Notes under the pieces: model-generated
The model's input: only the letters and a program-made list of their open reading frames with translations
Told to the model about the DNA's origin: nothing
The model's database searches: none
Origin: Verrucomicrobiota bacterium JB023
GTDB lineage: Bacteria > Verrucomicrobiota > Verrucomicrobiia > Verrucomicrobiales > Akkermansiaceae
Assembly (NCBI GenBank): GCA_030673895.1
Contig: JAUTCR010000009.1
Location: forward strand, 1-64,000
Direction: 5' to 3'
Length of the DNA stretch: 64,000 nt
Program-made: the position numbers and the translations under genes
Shown here: piece by piece, positions 16,942 through 25,225 of the stretch
Layout: the number at the start of each line of letters is the position of its first letter
Numbering within the stretch: position 1 is the stretch's first letter

Positions 16942-19080
16942 TTACAATTCCACAGGAATGTGTTCGAGCAAGTAGCACTCGATCACGTCACCTTCTTCGT
17001 AATCGTTGAAGTCGCCCAGTCTGATGCCGCATTCCAGCCCCATCTTGACTTCCTCAACCTCATCCTGGTAACGGCGAAGGGTAGACATCTTGCCATCGAA
17101 GACGGGGGTTCCGTCCCGAAGAACTCGGGCATGTGCGGTGCGAGCCACTTTCCCATCCGTGATGTAGCAACCCGCGGCCCGACCTTTCTTGACCTTGAAG
17201 ACCTGCTTCACTTCGGCATGGCCGATGATCTTCTCGCGGGTCTCAGGCACCAGCAGTCCCAGCATGGCTTCCCGAACTTGGTCGAGCAGCTCATAGACAA
17301 CTGAATAGAGCTTGATCTGAACTCCCTCAGACTTCGCCACTTTGACCGCCTTGTTCTCAACCTTGGTGTTGAAACCAAGAACGATGGCTTCTGATGAGCT
17401 GGCCAAAAGAATATCCGACTCGGTGATTGAGCCCGTCGCCGCATGAAGGAAGTGGACGTCAACCTTATCGGATTCGATTTCGTTGACTGCGCCCTGGATG
17501 GCCTGAACGGATCCCTGCACATCGGCTCGGAGAATCAGATTGAGACGGGTCCGCTCACCTTCTTGAACGAAGGCCAGCATATCCTCCATCCGGCTCTTGC
17601 GCGGCTTCTCAAGACGCTGAAGGCGCTTCTCGTCCAAACGCTCAGTGCTCAGCTTCTTCGCTGCCCGCTCATTCTCCATCGCGACAAGCTCATCCCCCAC
17701 ATGCGGAGGCTCGGAGAAACCAATGACCTCGACCGGATAGCCGGGAGGCACTTTCTTGACTTGCTGATTCCGGTCGTTAATCAACGACTTCACCTTACCG
17801 GAATAAGGGCCGCAAATGAATGGCTGGCCCACCTTCAAGGTGCCGTTTTCCACAATGATGGTGGCGGTCGGTCCTTTGCCGGGCTGGATCTGGGATTCAA
17901 TGACAATTGCTCGGGCGTTGGCCTTCGGATTGGCTTTCAGCTCAAGAACCTCAGCTTGCAGAGCCATCAGTTCGAGAAATTCTTCCATTCCCTGACCGGT
18001 CTGGGCGGAGACTTCGACGCATTCCACATCACCGCCGAAATCGGTTGGCACCAGCTCGCTCTCCATCAGCTGCGTCTTGACCCGGGTCGGGTCAGCTGCA
18101 TCGAGGTCGCACTTGTTGATGGCGACGATGATCGTTTTGTTGGCGGCCTTCGCGTGGCTGATGGCCTCTTTGGTCTGCGGCATGATGCCGTCATCTGCGG
18201 CGACAACCAAGACGACGATGTCCGTCACGTCAGCCCCCCTCGCTCTCATCGCAGAGAAAACGGAGTGACCCGGCGTATCAATGAAGGTGATGGGATGCCC
18301 GTTGTAATCAACCTGGTAGGCGCCAACGTGCTGGGTAATGCCTCCGGCCTCCCCTTTGGTCACCCGGGAATCCCGAATGTAGTCCAGAAGAGACGTCTTG
18401 CCGTGGTCGACGTGCCCCATGAATGTGATGATGGGTGCGCGGAGTCGCATCTGCTCCTCCGGCGTTTCCGGCTCGGGCTCCGGCTCCTCGATTTTCTCCT
18501 GAACCTTGTGGACACCTCCGCCTTTTTCGCGCTTTTCACGCTCGAAGACAAAGCCGTGCGCCTCACAAACCTTCTCGGCAATGTCAGGTTCGATCGCCTG
18601 CTTAGGGCTAACAAATACTTCCAAGGCAATGAGATCCTTCATGATCTCGAAGCCCTTCAGACCCATGCGAGCCGCGAGTTCCTCGACGATGATCGGAGGC
18701 TTGATGCTGATGCGCTTATCGTCACCCTCGCTAACAACAGGCTCATCGCCTTGATTATCGGCCACCGGTTCGGAAGCCGCTTCTGAAGCGGATTGACCGG
18801 AGGTCGGAGCAACCTCATCGCTGTCCGATTGAATTTTAGAAATCGGAGCGAGAACGTCCTTCCCCGACTTTTGCGTCTTTTTGACCAGAGCAGGCTTCCC
18901 TGCATCCTCGACCTCGATACCCAAATCGAGAGCCTTGGCTTTCTGCTCAGCTACCGTCGGCTTGTGAGCAGCAGCTTGCTTATCACGCTGGCGCTCCCGG
19001 CGTGACTTCTTGTTCTTGGAGTCGTCGAGCAAGTCGAGCACCTCCTTCTTTCCGGTTTTCTTTTGGGAATCGTCTGCCAT
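16942..19080 (-). CDS. infB: Translation initiation factor IF-2
   Basis: GTPase that places initiator tRNA on the 30S subunit and promotes 50S joining; 712 residues. The N-terminal about 130 residues are charged and disordered, then an IF2 N-terminal helix domain (about 130-180). The G domain shows the P-loop GHVDHGKTSLLD (about 221-232), DTPGH (about 268-272) and NKCD (about 322-325). Domains II to IV follow, ending VIECYLLEHIPVEL. The N-terminal region is shorter than in Escherichia coli (890 residues), which is common outside Proteobacteria. It lies 70 bp after nusA in one operon. Confidence 0.96.
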   Translation of the reverse strand: MADDSQKKTGKKEVLDLLDDSKNKKSRRERQRDKQAAAHKPTVAEQKAKALDLGIEVEDAGKPALVKKTQKSGKDVLAPISKIQSDSDEVAPTSGQSASEAASEPVADNQGDEPVVSEGDDKRISIKPPIIVEELAARMGLKGFEIMKDLIALEVFVSPKQAIEPDIAEKVCEAHGFVFEREKREKGGGVHKVQEKIEEPEPEPETPEEQMRLRAPIITFMGHVDHGKTSLLDYIRDSRVTKGEAGGITQHVGAYQVDYNGHPITFIDTPGHSVFSAMRARGADVTDIVVLVVAADDGIMPQTKEAISHAKAANKTIIVAINKCDLDAADPTRVKTQLMESELVPTDFGGDVECVEVSAQTGQGMEEFLELMALQAEVLELKANPKANARAIVIESQIQPGKGPTATIIVENGTLKVGQPFICGPYSGKVKSLINDRNQQVKKVPPGYPVEVIGFSEPPHVGDELVAMENERAAKKLSTERLDEKRLQRLEKPRKSRMEDMLAFVQEGERTRLNLILRADVQGSVQAIQGAVNEIESDKVDVHFLHAATGSITESDILLASSSEAIVLGFNTKVENKAVKVAKSEGVQIKLYSVVYELLDQVREAMLGLLVPETREKIIGHAEVKQVFKVKKGRAAGCYITDGKVARTAHARVLRDGTPVFDGKMSTLRRYQDEVEEVKMGLECGIRLGDFNDYEEGDVIECYLLEHIPVEL

Positions 19081-19150
19081 TCAGTCTGGTCTTCTTAGTC
19101 GCTGTCTTCTCGTTATTAAAAGTCGTCATAACCCAAGCCTTTTTCAAGTC

Positions 19151-20521
19151 TCAAGCTTCGGGCTCTTCATCGTTCCGCCCCTCGGAGACGGAACCTTCCG
19201 CTTCCCCGTCGGTCGGGGGCGCGGGCTCACCTTCCTCTGGGGAGGCACTCTCTGCGGAAGCAATACCCATGACCTTGCGAGCTTTCTCAAGGACATTCTC
19301 AGCGGCTTCCCGATCACCATCAAGTGTCATCTCGAGGTATTCGATCGGCATCTGAGTCACTAGCTCGCTTGTCGCCCCTCCTGCCCGGAAGAGCTTATCC
19401 GCGATATCGGAAGGAATATCCAGCTCATCGGCCAAGCCATGAGCCGCGTCAGCGACCCGAGCTTCGAACTGTTCATGCTGGCTCTCATCCTTGCGAACCT
19501 GCACATCCCAGCCGACCAGCTTGGATGTCAGACGCGCGTTCTGTCCACGACGTCCAATCGCCTTGCTGAGATCCTCTTCATCCACCGTCAGATGGATGAC
19601 CTTGCCTTCCTCATCCTGACGGAAGCTACGAATCTGAGCGGGTTTCAAGGCGTCGCTGACGAACTCCTGCACGTCTTCGCTCCATCGGATGATATCCACT
19701 TTCTCATTGTTGAGCTCGCGGACGATGTTCTTCACCCGCGCACCGCGCAGGCCAACACAAGCACCGACAGGGTCCACTTTCTCATCAGTGGTCGCTACGG
19801 CCACCTTGGTCCGGTAACCGGCCTCACGGGCAATCGCCTTGAGCTCGACCGTGCGGTCAGAAATTTCTGCCACCTCGGCTTCAAACAGACGACGAACGAA
19901 GGCCGGATGGCTACGGGAAAGAATGATTTCAGGGCCACGAGCGTCATTATCGACCGAGACCACGTAGGCCCGGATCCGGTCACCGACATTGTAATCCTCG
20001 GTGCTCACCCGCTCACGGGAAGGCATGCGAGCCTCGAACTTGCCCAAGTCGACCATAACGTCGTTCTTCTCAAAGCGACGCACGGTCCCACTCACAATAT
20101 CACCCGCCCGATCCTTGAACTCCTCATACATCATCTCCTTCTCGGCCATGCGGAGACGCTGCATCATGGTCTGCTTTGCCGTCTGAACGGCAATGCGACC
20201 GAAGTTCTTGGGGGTGACGTTGAAATCAAGATGATCGCCGACTTCCACCTCGGGCTTCCGCTTTTTCGCAAGCGAAAGCGGAACCTCGTTGAATTTGTCC
20301 TGATATTCTTCGTCAGAAACGACTTCCAGCTCGGCAAAGATCTTGGTCTCCCCCTTCTTGGTATCGATTGTGGCGCGTAGGGTTTCAATCGATTCCGCGC
20401 CTGGCACCATGCGGCGATAAGCTGAGGTAAAGGCGTACTCGAGAGCCTCAACGACACGCTCCCGCGTGATCGCCTTTTCGCGCTCGTAAAAATCGATGAG
20501 AGCAACAATGTCGTTGGTCAT
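19151..20521 (-). CDS. nusA: Transcription termination/antitermination factor NusA
   Basis: RNA polymerase-binding factor of 456 residues that controls pausing, termination and antitermination. The N-terminal domain (1-125) begins MTNDIVALIDFYEREKAITR. An S1 domain follows (about 130-205, with GDIVSGTVRRFEKNDVMVDL). Two KH domains come next, recognised by DPVGACVGLRGARVKNIV and by KAIGRRGQNARLTSKLVGWD. The last about 40 residues are a Glu/Pro/Ser-rich tail. It is the first gene of a nusA-infB-rbfA operon; rimP, which usually precedes nusA, is absent and the divergent HAD gene starts 165 bp away. Confidence 0.95.
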   Translation of the reverse strand: MTNDIVALIDFYEREKAITRERVVEALEYAFTSAYRRMVPGAESIETLRATIDTKKGETKIFAELEVVSDEEYQDKFNEVPLSLAKKRKPEVEVGDHLDFNVTPKNFGRIAVQTAKQTMMQRLRMAEKEMMYEEFKDRAGDIVSGTVRRFEKNDVMVDLGKFEARMPSRERVSTEDYNVGDRIRAYVVSVDNDARGPEIILSRSHPAFVRRLFEAEVAEISDRTVELKAIAREAGYRTKVAVATTDEKVDPVGACVGLRGARVKNIVRELNNEKVDIIRWSEDVQEFVSDALKPAQIRSFRQDEEGKVIHLTVDEEDLSKAIGRRGQNARLTSKLVGWDVQVRKDESQHEQFEARVADAAHGLADELDIPSDIADKLFRAGGATSELVTQMPIEYLEMTLDGDREAAENVLEKARKVMGIASAESASPEEGEPAPPTDGEAEGSVSEGRNDEEPEA

Positions 20522-20686
20522 GGTTTCGTCGTGATCACTCTAGACAGAAAAGAGTGGGTCTTACGAACCCACCCTTGGAACCGTTCAAGAGTTGTCTTCC
20601 GCGAGGGAGATAAGGTCGCCTCCTGCGGTAAGCAAGCTTGAAATCCTTGAATTCATTTCAACAAGAGACCTAATCATGGCATCGCA

Positions 20687-21364
20687 ATGATGCCCGTCCT
20701 CTCTCTTGATGCTGCCGGAACTCTCATCCACCCCGCCGAACGCGTGGGCGCCACCTATGCTCGCATCGCGGCACGACATGGCTTGGATGCCGACCCCAAC
20801 GAGCTGGACAGACGCTTTGCCGCGGCGTTTGCCACTCACCCTGCCCCCCGCTACCTACCCGGCGAAAATGGAGACAAGGCCGAACGTGCTTGGTGGGAGG
20901 AACTGGTGAAAGCGGTGTTCGAGGAAGAAGACCTGATTGATTTCCCCTCCTTTTTTAACGAGCTTTTTGCTCACTTTGCCTCCGGAGAGGCTTGGGCGCT
21001 CTATCCTGACGCCAAGCCCTTCTTAAATGAGGCCAAGAACCGGGGATTCCGATTGATTATGGTTTCGAACTTTGATCGTCGCCTCCATTCGATTTGCCAC
21101 GACATGGATCTCAGCTCCTATTTTGACTTCATCCTCACCTCGGCTGAAGCCAAAGCCCGGAAACCCTCTCCATTGATTTTTCAGATGGCCGAGAACCGTC
21201 TTGGCCCCGACCCGGGAAGGATTCACCACATTGGCGATTCACCCGAGGCTGACATGAGGGGCCCCCATTCAGTCGGCTGGCGTGCGGACCTCATCGAGAG
21301 ACCCAAGGACGATCTCCTCTCTATCCTTTCCCGACTCACTCGCCCTGCCCGAAGCGACGCTTGA
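20687..21364 (+). CDS. HAD superfamily hydrolase, general-acid Asp replaced
   Basis: HAD (IA subfamily) protein of 225 residues. Motif I reads SLDAAGTL near residue 7: the nucleophile Asp is present, but the second Asp of the usual DxD, the general acid in phosphatases, is Ala. Motif II lies in a MVSNFDRR strand, motif III supplies Lys in EAKARKPSP, and motif IV is HIGDSPEAD. The DREG-2/HDHD3-like branch also lacks the second Asp, so this could be a poor phosphatase or another function. Two adjacent ATG codons precede the motif; the first is used. The 3' end overlaps the minus-strand ATPase gene by 29 bp. Confidence 0.78.
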   Translation: MMPVLSLDAAGTLIHPAERVGATYARIAARHGLDADPNELDRRFAAAFATHPAPRYLPGENGDKAERAWWEELVKAVFEEEDLIDFPSFFNELFAHFASGEAWALYPDAKPFLNEAKNRGFRLIMVSNFDRRLHSICHDMDLSSYFDFILTSAEAKARKPSPLIFQMAENRLGPDPGRIHHIGDSPEADMRGPHSVGWRADLIERPKDDLLSILSRLTRPARSDA

Positions 21365-23612
21365 ACTGATTGAGCAAATCTTCCACTTTGGCCGCCTCAT
21401 CATCAATGGATTGCGGCGAATCTCCCGATATTTGAGGAGTGGCAGAGAACGGAGAACTCACAGGCTGCGAGTCCGCAACGCCATCGCCAGGCCCTTCCGG
21501 AACGCTGGCCGCCGCAGGTTCAGAATCAGCCGAAGGCGCCTCGTCATCAACCCGCTCGAATGGATTGGCTTCCGCCTTCGCGGGAGGAATTGCGGCTGAT
21601 TCCGGCTCCGAAGCTGTCTTTTCACTCTTCCATGCGGAACTCAAATCCTTCTCCCAGGATGGTGGCTCAGTCGGCTGGAAGGGCGACTCGCTCGGCTTAC
21701 TCGGTTCGTTCGGTTCACTCGAGGGAGGCGCGGACGCCAAATCAAAGGGGTTGCCGACTCCGCCCTCATCGCCTGCTTCCTTTGGCGCAAGGGGCTGAGA
21801 AGGCCGAGCAGGGGCCGAGGCTTCATCCTCAGCGACCCGGAACGGTGATTCCTCAAGGCGAGGCACTTCTTCTGCCTGCTTGGTCTGCTGAAAGGAATTC
21901 TCAAAGATGCCCTCTTTCGACTCCGATGAATTCTCGTCTTTGGCAACCGCTTCCCCGGGCAAGTCCCAAGGCAATTTCACTGGTTCCTCTTGAGACTTCT
22001 GGGAAAAACCTTCCGGCTGGAGAATGGGAGGTTCGTCAACAACTTCATCTTCCTTACTTCCCGAACGAAGTCCAAAGGGATCAGGCAGATTTTCTGGAAT
22101 CGTCTCGTCGGGGACACTGAAAACCGGCTCTGCAGGCTCTTTCTGAGGCTCAACATCGATTACCGGCTTAGGCTCTTCCGCCCCGAAGATACCAGAATCA
22201 ACCATTTGCCGGGGAACATCGACCTCAGGCTCGACGGCAACCGTCTCGCTGTCACTGGACTGCGGCACCGCTTTGAAAGGACTTTCGGACTCAGCTTCTG
22301 TTTCGAAAGGATTGCCCACCACCTCCTCGACTGCAGGGACAGGTTTCTGCTCCACTTCAGAAGGCTTCACTGGGGCAGCAAAATCCGCTGTCTTCTGCTC
22401 TGCCTTGGAGGGCTCTTCTTTCTCCACCAAGGGCTCAAGCACCGTGGGCAGCGCCGGGGGCACAGGAACTGACTCCTTCTCTTTCGAGGTATCGTCACTC
22501 CCCTCACTTGCCAAAGACTTCTGTAAGCGGGAAGCCTCGCGCATGATATCGCGAGCAAACAATCCCCCGCCGAAACTCATCCGCGCGAGAATAGCCTCCG
22601 CATCAGCTCCGAAACGCCCCTTAACCAGAGCCTTGGCCTCGTCTTCCGAAGCCTCCACCAAATCAACGGGATACTCGGTCAAGCGATCCCGCAAGCCACC
22701 AGGCATCAGCGGCTCGAAACCGGTCTCCCAGACGTCTTGGTTGACACTCAGAATCAGAGTCAAATCAGGACAGGCTTGGCGGACCTGCACAAGGAAAGCA
22801 GCCACCCGCAGTCCATCCTCCGGCTGATTGGACAAGCCCTCCGTCTCATCAAATACCAAAACGACCGGCTCGACGAGACCGAGCAGACAGAAGAGCGCAT
22901 GCAGCCGCTCCTCGGCCATTCCGCTCCCCAAAGTCTTCAATTCGGCAAAAACGGCTTCCGTAAGCTGCCGAGTCCGTTCAACACGCTCAGGAGCGGTGGT
23001 TGCAAAGCGAAACAGCAAATCAATCCAATAAGAGGCATCACGCAAGGCCGCCCCCGACTTTTCACTCAGTTCCGCTGCAAGCCTTGGCCCCAAAACCTCG
23101 AAATTTGACTGCGTCCAATGGGCTGTCGCCGCCTGCTGGTGGTGAAAATCAAAAGTTTCGACCGGGCGATTCTCCAGGGCGAAAATTGCCCCCTCCCTGT
23201 CGTGACTGGGGATTTCTCCCGAAACCAGCAGCGGCCTCAGGCCGACGGCCAGAAGACGACGAGCGAAGAAATCAAGCTCTGTCAATCCTCCCGAGGCTGG
23301 CAGGATTCCAGTCAATTGACGCAAGACGCTCTCAAGAACAACGTGGGCGTCCAACTTGCCTCCACAAGTTGGCTCAGCTGCGAGAAATTTGAATTCATCG
23401 CCGAGAGAACTACGAAGCGACTGCAAGAGGAGCGTTTTCCCGTAGCCCGCCCGGGGCGAGCGAAGGAGAATGACCCGTCCCGATTCCTGCTTGGCCTCTC
23501 TGACCAGCGCCTCGAGTTGGGTCATCGCTTTCCCATTGATTTCGGGTACGACCTTGACCAAAGAACGGCCAAAGACTTCAAAGAGAGTTGGGGGAATGGA
23601 AGACTGGGACAT
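21336..23612 (-). CDS. P-loop ATPase with long acidic tail carrying repeated NPF/SPF/DPF motifs
   Basis: Protein of 758 residues in two parts. The first 365 residues form a P-loop ATPase: a Walker A-like SPRAGYGKT at 52-60 (the first Gly is replaced) and a Walker B VVLVFDETEGL at 250-260, followed by a sensor-like LILSVNQDVW. The remaining about 390 residues are Glu/Pro/Ser-rich and probably disordered. They contain eight x-P-F tripeptides: NPF at 434, 621 and 683, DPF at 511, SPF at 444, 589, 643 and 720. The last 20 residues form a basic helix. I do not recognise the tail in any family. It is the third gene of a minus-strand run after a secretin and an AsmA-like membrane protein, suggesting an envelope role. 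Confidence 0.75.
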   Translation of the reverse strand: MSQSSIPPTLFEVFGRSLVKVVPEINGKAMTQLEALVREAKQESGRVILLRSPRAGYGKTLLLQSLRSSLGDEFKFLAAEPTCGGKLDAHVVLESVLRQLTGILPASGGLTELDFFARRLLAVGLRPLLVSGEIPSHDREGAIFALENRPVETFDFHHQQAATAHWTQSNFEVLGPRLAAELSEKSGAALRDASYWIDLLFRFATTAPERVERTRQLTEAVFAELKTLGSGMAEERLHALFCLLGLVEPVVLVFDETEGLSNQPEDGLRVAAFLVQVRQACPDLTLILSVNQDVWETGFEPLMPGGLRDRLTEYPVDLVEASEDEAKALVKGRFGADAEAILARMSFGGGLFARDIMREASRLQKSLASEGSDDTSKEKESVPVPPALPTVLEPLVEKEEPSKAEQKTADFAAPVKPSEVEQKPVPAVEEVVGNPFETEAESESPFKAVPQSSDSETVAVEPEVDVPRQMVDSGIFGAEEPKPVIDVEPQKEPAEPVFSVPDETIPENLPDPFGLRSGSKEDEVVDEPPILQPEGFSQKSQEEPVKLPWDLPGEAVAKDENSSESKEGIFENSFQQTKQAEEVPRLEESPFRVAEDEASAPARPSQPLAPKEAGDEGGVGNPFDLASAPPSSEPNEPSKPSESPFQPTEPPSWEKDLSSAWKSEKTASEPESAAIPPAKAEANPFERVDDEAPSADSEPAAASVPEGPGDGVADSQPVSSPFSATPQISGDSPQSIDDEAAKVEDLLNQFKRRFGQGE

Positions 23613-23702
23613 AGAAAGAATGCTAAGTCGTTTCTCAGAAGCTTTTGGATCCCTTCCAAGACCGCAAGCAAGAAGGCTGTATTGCCACGGAAAGAACGAC
23701 CC

Positions 23703-25187
23703 TTAGCGAGTCAGCTGGTCGAATAATGACTCTCCGTCCACCGGCTGACGTGTTTCCACTGGCTCAGGCGCATCAGTGAAATACGTGCCGAAATCGTCCG
23801 AAGGCGAAGAAACCGTTCCGCCAAGTTTGACCGGCACCCAGTCAAAACCATCCAACTTCTTGCAAGCGCGCTCGAACCTCAATTTCTGGCTATTCGGAAT
23901 CCGCAGCTTCTTGTGAGTAGGGAGACCAACCTCCAAATCGCCGGACAGACGCTGGCCGTCAATTTTCAGATTCCCCCGAAGACCGACGACACCCGTCTCC
24001 CGCAAATCAATGTCCCTCAATTCAACAGTCTGGCCACTCCGGTGAACCGTGAATTGACATGCCGAACTGATCTCCGGGCTCTTGTAGTTCACTTCTTGGA
24101 AAATCTCACGAAGCTCCTCCAAAAATTCGAATTGGGCCAAGGTCACATAAGAAGGATTGGCTTCGAGATGCACCTGATGGCTGTCATAGTTCCAGCTATC
24201 GAAGGTCAACAGACCCATCTCCTCCTCGAAGCGCCCCATAACGAGCTGACCCAAGTTCCGGCCAATGACAGATGAAAACGGGGTCTCATTGACAGTCAGG
24301 TTCAACGTCTTCTCTCCCTCATCCTTTAGTAAAGCACCACTCAGAACGACCTGGCCAGAGGGCTCGTCGCCAAGCCGGAATGACACGACCTCCACCCGAT
24401 CACTCCCAGTGAGAAGAGTCGCTCTCTGGATCGGCAACTGCCCCCATCCCGGCAAGACCAGCTCGCCGCCCTCCAAAAGGAATTCGGCCCCACCCAGACG
24501 GGGCTTCATGACCGCGCTCGTTCCTGAGATTCGGAAATTCGAATTCTTTTTCCCAAAGAAAGCGGAGAGGTAATCACAGCGGAAACGAGCAAAGTCAGGC
24601 TCAGCGAGTGCCTCACCATCGACGCGAGGCAACTGGCGACCTTCGGACTGGGAAAAAGTGACAAGCCCTTTCTCAGCCCGGACCAATTCCCCACTCCACT
24701 GTCCCGTCAAAAAGGAATACCATTTGAGGTCCGCCTTGACCGCATCCAGTCGAACCTCCTCCAGAAAAGAACCCTCGGGCCATTTGCTGGTCACCGTGCG
24801 GGCGCTGACGCTGGTGGGTAAGACATGAAGCTGCTTGAAGGTCGCGGTCCCCGCACCCATTTCACTTACCGTGGCACGGAGATCACCGGCAAACCCGCTG
24901 CTATGGTAACGAGCAAGAAGCAGCAAAAGACCGATGCAGAGAAGGAGCGGAACGGCAATCAACGCGATCAAGCGAACCCGCCCAACGACCTTCTTGCGTT
25001 TGGCAATTTCGTCTTTCTTTTGTTTAGAGCGCCTCTTTCGTTTCCGCACTCTCAGCGCTTGGCTCCCGTCTGATCTGGTAACTATTTCACCATCTTCGCG
25101 TGCGGATTTCGTCCGCTCGCCGTCGCGAAGCTTATCCAGCATCTCATCGACGCTGTAAGAGCGGTTATCAGGATTTGATTGGGACAT
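23703..25187 (-). CDS. AsmA-like single-pass membrane protein
   Basis: Protein of 494 residues, not assigned to a named family. The first 65 residues are polar and basic (RVRKRKRRSKQKKDE), then one membrane helix (about 70-92). About 400 residues outside the cytoplasm follow, made of repeated beta segments such as GLRGNLKIDGQRLSGDLEVG near the C-terminus. That pattern resembles AsmA/TamB-type proteins that work between the two membranes. It sits between the secretin gene (38 bp upstream) and the ATPase gene (90 bp downstream), all on the minus strand. It may be the inner-membrane partner of the secretin. No known pilus-assembly motif such as PilN or PilO was found. Confidence 0.65.
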   Translation of the reverse strand: MSQSNPDNRSYSVDEMLDKLRDGERTKSAREDGEIVTRSDGSQALRVRKRKRRSKQKKDEIAKRKKVVGRVRLIALIAVPLLLCIGLLLLLARYHSSGFAGDLRATVSEMGAGTATFKQLHVLPTSVSARTVTSKWPEGSFLEEVRLDAVKADLKWYSFLTGQWSGELVRAEKGLVTFSQSEGRQLPRVDGEALAEPDFARFRCDYLSAFFGKKNSNFRISGTSAVMKPRLGGAEFLLEGGELVLPGWGQLPIQRATLLTGSDRVEVVSFRLGDEPSGQVVLSGALLKDEGEKTLNLTVNETPFSSVIGRNLGQLVMGRFEEEMGLLTFDSWNYDSHQVHLEANPSYVTLAQFEFLEELREIFQEVNYKSPEISSACQFTVHRSGQTVELRDIDLRETGVVGLRGNLKIDGQRLSGDLEVGLPTHKKLRIPNSQKLRFERACKKLDGFDWVPVKLGGTVSSPSDDFGTYFTDAPEPVETRQPVDGESLFDQLTR

Positions 25188-25225
25188 GGAGGAGAAGATT
25201 GCTGACAGCCCGTAGTCAGGGATGG

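Noticed and set aside
17443-18786. 447-codon plus-strand open frame
   Set aside because: Antisense of infB, whose frame is certain.
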